Origin: CALRQJ02 sp943370285
GTDB taxonomy: Bacteria; Bacteroidota; Bacteroidia; Chitinophagales; Chitinophagaceae
Length of the DNA stretch: 64,000 bases
Assembly: GCA_943370285.1 (NCBI GenBank)
Contig: CALRQJ020000004.1
Span: 220,061 to 284,060 of the forward strand
Direction of reading: 5' to 3'
The position numbers were made by a program, and so were the translations under genes. Of this stretch, positions 7,436 to 16,059 are shown one piece after another (the stretch's first letter is position 1; each line of letters begins with the position of its first letter). Below the pieces are notes generated by a model. That model saw nothing but the letters and a program-made list of their open reading frames with translations, was not told the origin of the DNA and did no database searches.

Positions 7436-8914
7436 TTATTTGTCTAGTTGTGTCAGAAATTTTTCGGCATTGTTTAAATGTGTTTGCTGTTTTTCGGCAC
7501 TCATTTTTTCAAATGTTTTTAACAGCATACCAAGCCTCGGATTTTGCTGAAAAAACGTTCTATGCACAACCATAAACCGCCAGAATAATCCATCCCATAT
7601 AGCTTGCCAACTTCCTTTTTCAAAATCACTCATCTTCAAAATATAGTTACTACCACTAATGTATGGTTTAGTGGTCATTAATCCGCCGTCGGCAAATTGT
7701 GTCATGCCATACACATTGGGTACCATTACCCAATCATAGGCATCAATAAACATTTCCATAAACCAGCGATGCACTTCATCAGGGTCAAATTCGCAGAGCA
7801 ACATAAAATTGCCTAATACCATCAATCTTTCAATGTGATGGCAATAACCGGTTTGTAATGTTCTTTTAATTACTGTATCAATTGGAACAATACCAGTTTC
7901 TCCAGTCCAAAAACTGCTAGGAATTTTTCTTGTAAATCCCCAATAATTAGTTTTGCGTTGTCTACTGCCTTCTCTTTCATATACAATTCGTATAAATTCC
8001 CTCCAACCCATAATTTGGCGGACAAATCCTTCCAATGAGTTCATGGGTACTTCATATTGAATAGCGGCATCAATGGCTGCATCAATAACTTGTTGTGGCG
8101 TAAATAAGCCAATATTCAACATGGGTGAAAGCACACTGTGATGTAGAATATTTTCTTTCGCCACCATAGCATCCTCATAAATACCAAAATGTTTAAAGCG
8201 ATATTGTAAAAATTGTTGTAGCCAATCTGCTGCATCATTATGGTTAATTGCACTCAACATTGGCAAGTTGGCATCGCCATAATGTTGTCCAAAATATTTT
8301 TTGGTATAAGTTTTTGCTTCTGCAATGAATGAATTTTCCGCTGGCAATTGAAAAAACGGAGCCGAAGTGTTTTTGGGAAACTTTAACCTGTTATCGGTAT
8401 CGAAAGTCCATTTTCCACCAACCGGTGAACCATCTTTTTCTACTAAAAGCTTTCTGTTTTTTCGTTGCCAGATATAGAAGTCTGTTTGAAAATACCTTTT
8501 CTTTTTGTTGAAGTATTCATTAGCAGATTCAATATCATCCAGAAAATTAGGTGTTGGGTAAACTGTTGTAGTAATCCCTCCTTTTTTGCAACTTGTAGCG
8601 ATTCTTTGTTGCAACCAATTATCTACCACATCAACATAATGTATGGTGGTAACACCTTGTTCAGCTAATTGAGTTATTAGCAATCTAATATCGCTTTCTG
8701 CAACAATGCTTTCAACATAGTTAACTTGATAACCCGATTGCTTCAACTGAGTATAATAATGTTGCATACTTGCTCGATGCAATACTATTTTATGTTGATG
8801 AAAATGATATTGTTTGAAATACAACCATTCTTCAATCATAACAACAGCACGGTTAGCTTGTAAGGCGGGATGATTTTGGTAGAGCTGGTGTGGGAAAATA
8901 ATACTGATATCCAA
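7436..8914 (-). CDS. photolyase-related protein (prokaryotic 6-4 photolyase/FeS-BCP family) without visible FeS cysteines
   Basis: The 492-residue protein has the N-terminal DPRP domain (PHQLY, then MIEEWLYFKQYHFHQHK) and a C-terminal FAD-binding region. The latter contains MGWREFIR, HHIERLMVLGNF, MFIDAYDWVMVPNVYGM, QFADGGLMTTKPYISGSNY and WDGLFWRF. This is the family of bacterial (6-4) photolyases such as PhrB. The three C-terminal cysteines that ligate the [4Fe-4S] cluster in that family (around the MSDY-C...CPF region) are absent; here the segment reads MSDFEKGSWQAIWDG. Only three cysteines exist in the whole protein. It is the first gene of the minus-strand flavin cluster and is divergent from the SDR gene. 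Confidence 0.9.
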   Translation of the reverse strand: MDISIIFPHQLYQNHPALQANRAVVMIEEWLYFKQYHFHQHKIVLHRASMQHYYTQLKQSGYQVNYVESIVAESDIRLLITQLAEQGVTTIHYVDVVDNWLQQRIATSCKKGGITTTVYPTPNFLDDIESANEYFNKKKRYFQTDFYIWQRKNRKLLVEKDGSPVGGKWTFDTDNRLKFPKNTSAPFFQLPAENSFIAEAKTYTKKYFGQHYGDANLPMLSAINHNDAADWLQQFLQYRFKHFGIYEDAMVAKENILHHSVLSPMLNIGLFTPQQVIDAAIDAAIQYEVPMNSLEGFVRQIMGWREFIRIVYEREGSRQRKTNYWGFTRKIPSSFWTGETGIVPIDTVIKRTLQTGYCHHIERLMVLGNFMLLCEFDPDEVHRWFMEMFIDAYDWVMVPNVYGMTQFADGGLMTTKPYISGSNYILKMSDFEKGSWQAIWDGLFWRFMVVHRTFFQQNPRLGMLLKTFEKMSAEKQQTHLNNAEKFLTQLDK

Positions 8915-8981
8915 AGCTGAATCTTTAGTCTCTCAAAACAATTCTTTCTGCATTTTGTTTTGATGGTTACAAATCAACTAT

Positions 8982-9698
8982 ATGGAATCGTTAAAAGGCA
9001 AAAATGTATTGCTAATAGGTGCTACAGGTGGTATTGGTGCTAAAACAGCTAAATTATTATTGGGCAGTGGAGCAAATGTTTTTATAACGGGAAGAAATGC
9101 TGCTAAGTTAGAAGAAGTAGCAGTTTCATTAAGTATTCCTGCAAATAAACAGTATGTGCTAGACATTAGTAAACCAGAAGCGGTAGAAGCGTTAAGGGTG
9201 GCTTTCTTTAACGAGTTTCCAACCATTGATGTGTTAGTCAATGCAGCCGGTGTTGGTATCATCAAATCGATGGATACATTGAGTTCAGATGATTTCCTGA
9301 CATCCATCAATAACAATTTATACGGTCCTTTTTTGCTGGTGAAAACATTTTTGCCTGCTATGAAGGAAACCAAAAAAGGTTTGATTATAAACATACCCGG
9401 TGTGTTGGGTAAAGTACCTATGGCAGGTGCTGCAGCTTATAGTGCCAGTAAATATGGTTTGGTTGGTATGATGCAAAGTATTAGAGAAGAATTAAAACGT
9501 ACTGATATTCGGATAACTAATTTGTTTCTTGGTGGCGTTGATTCTGCGTTTTGGGATACCATCGATTTGAGAGTTCAAAGAGATAAAATGATTGTAGCAG
9601 AAGAAGCTGCAAAAGCCATTTGGTTCTTATGTCAACAACCGGTAAGTGGTGTAGTAAGTGAAATGGTGTTGCAGCCATTCAACCATCAGGCTATTTAA
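8982..9698 (+). CDS. short-chain dehydrogenase/reductase (SDR)
   Basis: The 238-residue protein is a classical SDR. The cofactor motif GATGGIGAKTAK lies near the N-terminus, NAAGVG marks the central strand, and the catalytic YSASK (Tyr-x-x-x-Lys) follows VLGKVPMAGAAA. The canonical catalytic Ser is not obvious: the strand before it reads INIPGVLG, so the serine position may be replaced. NADPH preference is suggested by the Arg after the second strand (ITGRN). The substrate is unknown. It is transcribed divergently from the photolyase cluster with a 67-bp gap. Confidence 0.88.
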   Translation: MESLKGKNVLLIGATGGIGAKTAKLLLGSGANVFITGRNAAKLEEVAVSLSIPANKQYVLDISKPEAVEALRVAFFNEFPTIDVLVNAAGVGIIKSMDTLSSDDFLTSINNNLYGPFLLVKTFLPAMKETKKGLIINIPGVLGKVPMAGAAAYSASKYGLVGMMQSIREELKRTDIRITNLFLGGVDSAFWDTIDLRVQRDKMIVAEEAAKAIWFLCQQPVSGVVSEMVLQPFNHQAI

Positions 9699-9737
9699 TC
9701 TGCTGCTAGATCTGCTATTTTTTGTAAGTTTGATGAT

Positions 9738-10997
9738 ATGCGATTTTTATTTGCTGCATCATTAATATTTTTTGTACTGCATTTTGAAGCAGTAGCGCAA
9801 GTTAAGATTAGTGGTAGTGTTCAATCGGCTGAAAGCAAATTGGCGCTACCTAATGCCAGCGTTTTTTTTAGTAATACATCATTTGGAACCCTTACAGACG
9901 GTAACGGTAATTTTAGTCTTACCACTGCATCTTTTGGAAGGTTTGAATTGATTGTTTCCTGTATTGGTTTTGAAACTTATGTACAAACCATTCAACTAGA
10001 CAATAAAGACATTGTTTTAACGATACAACTAAAGCCCAAGGCAGTAGATTTGGGAAATCTAGTTTTAGAACCATTAGAAGTAAATGGATGGGAGAAATGG
10101 GGAAATTTTTTCAATGAATGTTTTATTGGACTAACACCATTTAGTAAGGAATGTACCATTAAAAATACTGACATCCTCAAATTTCGACATTCTAAAAAAG
10201 AAAAAAAGTTGTGGGTATACGCCAATGAGGAATTAGTTATTGAAAACAAAGCATTAGGTTATTTGCTCAAATACAAATTAGAAACGTTTGAGTATGACTT
10301 TGCCAATAACATGATAGTATTTGTTGGGTATCCTTTTTTTCAAGAAATGAAAACCGAAAGGAGAGGATTGCAGAAACGTTGGATAGAAAACAGGATGGAA
10401 GCTTATTGGGGCTCTATTATGCATTTTATGCGATCTGTATATCGAAATAGCATTACGGCAGAAGGATTTGAAATGCGGCGATTGCAGAAAAAACCAAATC
10501 CTGAAAAGCAACGTATCAAACAATTGGTAGCCAAAAGAAATGGGGCTTTAATCAATACCAATGGAGCAGTAGTAGTAAACGGTTTTAATATTGATACAAC
10601 ACCATTACACCCTGATACATTAACTTACTTTAAAGAAGTTATGAAGCAGAAAGACATCATTGAAACTTTAGATACTATGTTGCTCTCAGGAGATAGTATA
10701 GCATATGCCATTGATAGTTTTACTGCTGCCATTCAGTTTAATGATTATTTGCATATTATTTATAAAAACAAACAAGAACCATTGGCTTACAGCATGGCTA
10801 TGGGCAGAGGTAATCAAAGACAACCTTTTTGTGTATCGGAGTTGATAATAAGAGATGCTGATCCCATTCAAATTCAGAGTAATGGTTCCTATTTCGACCC
10901 CACAAAACTGCTAAGCATCGGTTTTTGGTCCTGGTCAGAAAAAATGGGCACTATGCTTCCATTCAATTATAAACCACCTAAAGCAAAAGCCCCGTAA
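9738..10997 (+). CDS. secreted carboxypeptidase-regulatory-like domain protein
   Basis: The 419-residue protein begins with a signal peptide (MRFLFAASLIFFVLHFEAVA, predicted cut after AVA). Residues about 20-105 form a CarboxypepD_reg-like beta-sandwich: ISGSVQSAESKLALPNASVFF, then GTLTDGNGNFSL and CIGFETYVQTI. Such domains are typical N-terminal modules of Bacteroidota envelope proteins. The remaining 300 residues have no motif I recognise. TAAGTTTG at 9725-9732 matches the -7 consensus but lies very close to the ATG at 9738. Its stop codon lies inside the terminator hairpin shared with queA. Confidence 0.75.
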   Translation: MRFLFAASLIFFVLHFEAVAQVKISGSVQSAESKLALPNASVFFSNTSFGTLTDGNGNFSLTTASFGRFELIVSCIGFETYVQTIQLDNKDIVLTIQLKPKAVDLGNLVLEPLEVNGWEKWGNFFNECFIGLTPFSKECTIKNTDILKFRHSKKEKKLWVYANEELVIENKALGYLLKYKLETFEYDFANNMIVFVGYPFFQEMKTERRGLQKRWIENRMEAYWGSIMHFMRSVYRNSITAEGFEMRRLQKKPNPEKQRIKQLVAKRNGALINTNGAVVVNGFNIDTTPLHPDTLTYFKEVMKQKDIIETLDTMLLSGDSIAYAIDSFTAAIQFNDYLHIIYKNKQEPLAYSMAMGRGNQRQPFCVSELIIRDADPIQIQSNGSYFDPTKLLSIGFWSWSEKMGTMLPFNYKPPKAKAP

Positions 10998-11015
10998 CCA
11001 AGGTTACAGGGCTTT
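10986..11015. terminator. bidirectional terminator between the regulatory-domain gene and queA
   Basis: AAAGCCC-c-GTAACC pairs with GGTTAC-a-GGGCTTT around a 2-base loop, with one mismatch. The stem has A-rich and T-rich flanks and overlaps the plus-strand stop codon. The convergent gene queA ends at 11037. Confidence 0.8.
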
Positions 11016-11036
11016 CAAAGCATCATTTTATACGTA

Positions 11037-12086
11037 TTAGATAATCAACATCGCATCGCCATAACTGAAGAAACGGTATTTATCTTTAATGGCTTTCTTA
11101 TAAATTTCTGTTGCTAAATCAAAACCGGCAAAAGCACAAGTCATAATCATCAAACTTGTTTTTGGCAAGTGAAAATTAGTAACCAATGAATCAGCCACAT
11201 TAAATTCGTAAGGTGGGTGAATAAAAGTATTGGTCCAGCCTTCACTTGGTTTTAATAATTTCTGTGCTGTAAAACTGCTTTCCATTGCTCTCATAGTGGT
11301 AGTACCAATAGAACAAATGCGGTGACCTTTTTCTTTTGCCTTGTTTACAATGCTGCAAGCAGTTTCATCAATCTTATAGTACTCGGCATCCATTTTATGT
11401 TTGCTCAAATCTTCTACTTCAATGGGGCGAAATGTACCTAAACCGGTATGTAAAGTTAATTCCGCAAAGCGGATACCTTTAATTTCACAACGCTTAATCA
11501 ACTCTTTACTAAAATGCAAACCGGCAGTTGGCGCAGCTACCGCACCTTCATGCTTAGCATACACTGTTTGGTATCTTTCTCTATCTTCTTCGTCAGGCTT
11601 ACGTTTGATGTAACGGGGCAAAGGTGTTTCGCCTAAAAATTCTAACATTTTACGGAAGCTAGCTTCATCACTATCCCACAAAAAGCGAATCGTACGGCCA
11701 CGGCTGGTAGTGTTGTCAATAACTTCTGCTACCAATTCATCTGACTCCCCAAAATACAATTTGTTACCTACTCTAATTTTACGAGCCGGGTCAACAATTA
11801 CATCCCAAAGTCTGTTGGGTTTGTTTAATTCACGAAGCAAAAACACTTCAATTTTAGCACCTGTTTTTTCTTTACGGCCATACATACGGGCAGGAAAAAC
11901 CTTGGTGTTGTTCACTACAAAAACATCTTTGTCATCGAAGTACTCGAGAATATCCCTGAAATGCTTGTTTTCCATTTCGCCGGTAGTTTTATTCACCACC
12001 ATTAAACGGCTGTCTTCTCTTTTCTTCGTAGGGTTTTGTGCAATGAGGTTGAGTGGAAGGTCGAATCTAAACTGTGATAATTTCAT
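11037..12086 (-). CDS. queA: tRNA preQ1(34) S-adenosylmethionine ribosyltransferase-isomerase QueA
   Basis: QueA transfers and isomerises the ribosyl moiety of SAM onto preQ1-modified tRNA, giving epoxyqueuosine. The 349-residue product has family length. Family stretches include FDLPLNLIAQNPTKKREDSRL at the N-terminus (split here by conserved positions), VFVVNNTKVFPARMYGRKE, EGAVAAPTAGLHFS and IGTTTMRAMES. No other queuosine gene is nearby. The gene converges with the preceding regulatory-domain gene at a shared terminator. The start ATG at 12086 gives the usual MKLSQFRFDLP N-terminus. Confidence 0.97.
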   Translation of the reverse strand: MKLSQFRFDLPLNLIAQNPTKKREDSRLMVVNKTTGEMENKHFRDILEYFDDKDVFVVNNTKVFPARMYGRKEKTGAKIEVFLLRELNKPNRLWDVIVDPARKIRVGNKLYFGESDELVAEVIDNTTSRGRTIRFLWDSDEASFRKMLEFLGETPLPRYIKRKPDEEDRERYQTVYAKHEGAVAAPTAGLHFSKELIKRCEIKGIRFAELTLHTGLGTFRPIEVEDLSKHKMDAEYYKIDETACSIVNKAKEKGHRICSIGTTTMRAMESSFTAQKLLKPSEGWTNTFIHPPYEFNVADSLVTNFHLPKTSLMIMTCAFAGFDLATEIYKKAIKDKYRFFSYGDAMLII

Positions 12087-12345
12087 TTGTCTGTGGTTTT
12101 TTTCAAAGCCACATGAAGTGGGTTGATCCCTTGTGGAACAACTTTATCATGTTACGGCATGATTTTTTTATGAGGTGCAAAAGTACATTTTTCTGCCTCA
12201 GTAGCCAAAGATTATTTACCCAAATCTTCTATTGGTATGGATTCTGTTTGTTAATGCATCGTTATTATACGAACAATGGTAAAATAAATTTTTTGATATG
12301 ATACGTTTTAGGGAATTTGCTAGTCATTTTAAATACATCGTATTA

Positions 12346-15300
12346 ATGAAGAAATATTGTTACTTACTCCTTGTCTTGTTGTCCTTTTATGGCAACAGTT
12401 CCGCTCAAAATCAAAAAAAACAGCCTAAAAAGTATCCCAGTCTATTTTGGGAAATAACCGGCAATGGATTAACAAAACCATCTTACTTGTTTGGCACTAT
12501 GCATGTAAGTAGTAAAATGGTATTTCACTTGAGCGATTCTTTTTATCATGCCATTCGGTCTGTTGATGCTGTGGCGCTTGAGTTAAATCCCGAAGATTGG
12601 CAGCGAGATATGGTTAAAGTAGAAGATGCACAAGCTGAGATTACAAAATTTTCAACCGGTAGAGTAACTGATTTCCTGAATGAAAAATCTTTTCAATTAG
12701 AAAAGTACGATGAGGTTTTAAAAAATGCCATTAGTGCAGAACCTACAATCATCAATAGTTTGCTGTATCGGAATTATCAAACTAAAGCCGATTTTGAAGA
12801 GAATACTTATCTCGATCTATACATTTTTCAAACGGGAAGAAAGCTAGGTAAGCTGGCTGCAGGTGTTGAAAATTATATTGAAACAGAAAAAATTGTGTTG
12901 GAAGCTTATGAAGACATGGCCAAAGAAAAGAAACGTAAAACTGTTGATACAGATGGCGAATCGTATTATGAAATTGAAAAGAAAACCCAAGATGCGTATC
13001 GTAAAGGCGATTTAGATTTATTGGATTCTTTGCAAAAAATCACATCAACATCTCCTGCTTTTACCGAAAAGTTTTTGTACAAACGTAATGATATTCAGGC
13101 CGCTTCTATTGATACTATAATGAAAAAGCGGTCTTTGTTTGTGGGTGTTGGTGCAGCACATTTGCCGGGTGATAGAGGGGTGATTGAAATATTGAGAAAG
13201 ATGGGTTATACACTCCGCCCAATTATGATGCAAGACCGTGATGCCGATCAAAAAGATGCTATAGATAAATTGAGGGTACCGGTTACTTTTAAACCGGCTG
13301 CCACTGAAGATGGATTTATTTCATTGCAATTACCCGGTACATTGTTTAAACTCAATGGAAGTAGACTTGGGGATAGTTGGCAATATGCCGATATGAACAA
13401 CGGTGCTTATTACATGCTTACCCGAGTTAAGACACATGCTGCAATGATGGGTAACAGCGAACAAGAAGTGATGAAGAAAGTGGATAGTTTGTTGTATGAG
13501 AATATTCCTGGTAAAATTTTGAAGAAAGAGAAAATTACATTGAATGGCTATCAAGGGTATGACATCACCAACAAAACTCGTCGTGGTGATATTCAACGTT
13601 ATCATATTGTTGTTACACCGTTTGAAGTGTTGATATTTAAAATGAGTGGTAACGATAATTATGTAGATGGAAAAGAAGCAGAACAATTTTTTAGTTCCAT
13701 TAAAATCAAACAAAATAATACGACCGCTTCATGGATAAATTATCAGCCCAAGCAAGGCGGTTTTCAAGTGAAATTACCACATCAACCTTACGAAAACTTT
13801 AATTCGGCTACCGCTGATAGAATAAATAGATGGGAGTACGAAGCTGTTGATAAATCAACCGGAGATGCTCTTATGATTTGGAAAAAAGCGGTACATAATT
13901 ATCGTTTTTTAGAAGAAGACACATTTGATTTAAGTTTGATAGAAGAAAGCTTAAAAAAATCAGAGTTTATCGAAAAACAAAACAGTAGAAAATTTGGCAT
14001 CAAGAATGGCGTTCCTTTTTTAGATATGAGTTTTACCTCTAAAGAAGGAAAGTTTATTAATGCAAAAGCATTTATAAAAGGGCCACATTATTATCTTTTG
14101 GCAGCAAGAGGGAACACTAAAAAAGCAGGAAATGAATTTCTTACTTCTTTTGAGGTATCGCCATTTAATTATGTTGCAAACGAAATTTATGAAGACACCA
14201 TTTTAAAAATTAAAGTTCAAACTCCTGTAGTTCCTAAACTAGATACAACACTGCGTTTGTTAGTCAATAAAATGATGAATAACGATGCTTATGCCAATAA
14301 TAATGATACTTATAATTATTATCCTAAAACAAAAAATGGATTATTTACGAATGACAGTACAGGAGAAATGATTGCAGTATCGGTAAATACTTATCCAAGA
14401 TATTATTTTAGCAAAGATTCTGCTCGGTTTTGGAGAAACGAATTAGATATTGAATCACTCAAACAAGATTTTATTATTCACCAATATAATAAAGTTTCAG
14501 TTGGAGATTCTATAGCAGGCTATAAGTATGTCTTACGAGATACCAACTCAAGTCGCAGTATTAAAGGCATGGTATTATTGAAGGATAATCAATTATTTCG
14601 TATCAATACATTAACCGACACAACTATGTACGAAAGTAGTTTCATGACTTCTTTCTTTCAAACCTTTGCACCTCAAGAAGGTAAATTTGGACCTTCGGTT
14701 TTTGACAATAAATTAGATTCATTCTTTGCCGATTTTTACAGTACCGATACTGCTACTCGCAAAAAAGCTTACAGTGCTGTTTCTAATATATATTTTGGAA
14801 AAAATGGAATTGATAAGATTATAGCAGCCATCAATAAATTAAAATTTGGTGATAAAGATTACTTCGATTTAAAAACTAAGTTTATTGCCGAGTTAGGGTA
14901 TATTGATGATTCGTGTTGTGTGGATAGGGTAGTAGGATTACTAAAAGATATTTACAATCAAACTGCCGACACAAGTACCTTTCAGAATACTGCATTAAAA
15001 GCATTGGCCCGGTTAAAAACCAAATCAGCATTTGCTTTGCTGAAAGAATTGGTATTACAAGACCCACCGGTTTTTGAAAGTACGTACAGTTACGATGGTA
15101 TTTTTAATCAATTCAACGATACTTTGTTATTGTCAAAATCTTTGTTCCCCGATATTTTACAATTAGCGCAGCTAGAAGATTATAAAGAAGATGTGAATGA
15201 TTTATTAAGAGAAATGGTGGACAGTGGTTATTTAAAAGCGGCAGATTACGAATCTTATTTCAGTAAGATTTATTTTGATGCCAAAATTCAATTAAAAAAG

Positions 15301-16059
15301 CAACAAGCGGTTGAAGAGAAATTGCTGGAAAAAGAAAGTCAAGTAGAGGATGATGATGAATCTGCCAATACGTATAATAGTTACCGCTATAATTATGGAA
15401 ATAGTAATTACAGTAATCGTAAGAATGAGTTAGAAAATTATGCTGTTTTACTGATGCCTTTTTATGATAAAAATCCTTCTGTACCAAAGTTCTTTGATAA
15501 ATTGTTGCGTTCAAGAGATACGAGTTTGCAGATTGCAACGGCTGTTTTATTGCTAAGAAATGATAAGAAAGTGGCTGATAGTATTTTGTTATTCATCGCA
15601 TCAAGAGATCGTTTTAGGGCAAAGTTGTTGTACCGTTTAGAACGCATCAAAAAAGCGGAATTATTTCCATCTGAATATCGCAAACAACAAGCTTTGGCCA
15701 TTGCTTTATTGATGAATGATAAAGGGGTAGAGAAGTTTGCAGACATTCAATTTATTTCAAAGCAACAAGTGGATGTGAAAGGTAAAAAAGGTGTGGTTTA
15801 CTTTTATAAGTATAAATTGAAGAAAGAAGATGAATGGCAAATGGGCATCAGTGGCTTACAGCCTTTGAATGCAAAAGAAGTAAGCAGTAATGACGATTTA
15901 GTTAAAATGACGGATAAAAAATTAAAAGCAGATGAGTCGGAAAACGAACAGTTTGCCAATCAGCTAAAGCGATTAATTTTTGAACAGCGTAAAAGTGCAA
16001 GAAACTTTTTTGTAGATGGGGGTATTGGTGTTGGCGCTTATTATGATGAAGAAGATTAA
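12346..16059 (+). CDS. very long TraB/GumN-domain secreted protein with HEAT-like C-terminal part
   Basis: The protein (about 1,237 residues) starts with a signal peptide (MKKYCYLLLVLLSFYGNSSAQ). The frame is open 16 codons further upstream, but the signal peptide fixes the ATG at 12346. Residues about 25-290 are a TraB/GumN domain: WEITGNGLTKPSYLFGTMH near the start and LFVGVGAAHLPGDRG near the end, the two conserved motifs of the family. The normal family member ends there. Here another roughly 900 residues follow, including helical repeats around 800-1,000 (ALKALARLKTKSAFALLKEL) and an acidic, Tyr/Asn/Ser-rich segment. Function is unknown. Its last 4 bp overlap the end of the convergent ABC gene. 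Confidence 0.8.
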   Translation: MKKYCYLLLVLLSFYGNSSAQNQKKQPKKYPSLFWEITGNGLTKPSYLFGTMHVSSKMVFHLSDSFYHAIRSVDAVALELNPEDWQRDMVKVEDAQAEITKFSTGRVTDFLNEKSFQLEKYDEVLKNAISAEPTIINSLLYRNYQTKADFEENTYLDLYIFQTGRKLGKLAAGVENYIETEKIVLEAYEDMAKEKKRKTVDTDGESYYEIEKKTQDAYRKGDLDLLDSLQKITSTSPAFTEKFLYKRNDIQAASIDTIMKKRSLFVGVGAAHLPGDRGVIEILRKMGYTLRPIMMQDRDADQKDAIDKLRVPVTFKPAATEDGFISLQLPGTLFKLNGSRLGDSWQYADMNNGAYYMLTRVKTHAAMMGNSEQEVMKKVDSLLYENIPGKILKKEKITLNGYQGYDITNKTRRGDIQRYHIVVTPFEVLIFKMSGNDNYVDGKEAEQFFSSIKIKQNNTTASWINYQPKQGGFQVKLPHQPYENFNSATADRINRWEYEAVDKSTGDALMIWKKAVHNYRFLEEDTFDLSLIEESLKKSEFIEKQNSRKFGIKNGVPFLDMSFTSKEGKFINAKAFIKGPHYYLLAARGNTKKAGNEFLTSFEVSPFNYVANEIYEDTILKIKVQTPVVPKLDTTLRLLVNKMMNNDAYANNNDTYNYYPKTKNGLFTNDSTGEMIAVSVNTYPRYYFSKDSARFWRNELDIESLKQDFIIHQYNKVSVGDSIAGYKYVLRDTNSSRSIKGMVLLKDNQLFRINTLTDTTMYESSFMTSFFQTFAPQEGKFGPSVFDNKLDSFFADFYSTDTATRKKAYSAVSNIYFGKNGIDKIIAAINKLKFGDKDYFDLKTKFIAELGYIDDSCCVDRVVGLLKDIYNQTADTSTFQNTALKALARLKTKSAFALLKELVLQDPPVFESTYSYDGIFNQFNDTLLLSKSLFPDILQLAQLEDYKEDVNDLLREMVDSGYLKAADYESYFSKIYFDAKIQLKKQQAVEEKLLEKESQVEDDDESANTYNSYRYNYGNSNYSNRKNELENYAVLLMPFYDKNPSVPKFFDKLLRSRDTSLQIATAVLLLRNDKKVADSILLFIASRDRFRAKLLYRLERIKKAELFPSEYRKQQALAIALLMNDKGVEKFADIQFISKQQVDVKGKKGVVYFYKYKLKKEDEWQMGISGLQPLNAKEVSSNDDLVKMTDKKLKADESENEQFANQLKRLIFEQRKSARNFFVDGGIGVGAYYDEED

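Noticed and set aside
12146..12169. Hairpin ATCATG/CATGAT with a T run between queA and the TraB gene
   Set aside because: No plus-strand gene precedes it, so a terminator role would apply only to antisense transcripts; the stem is only 6 bp.
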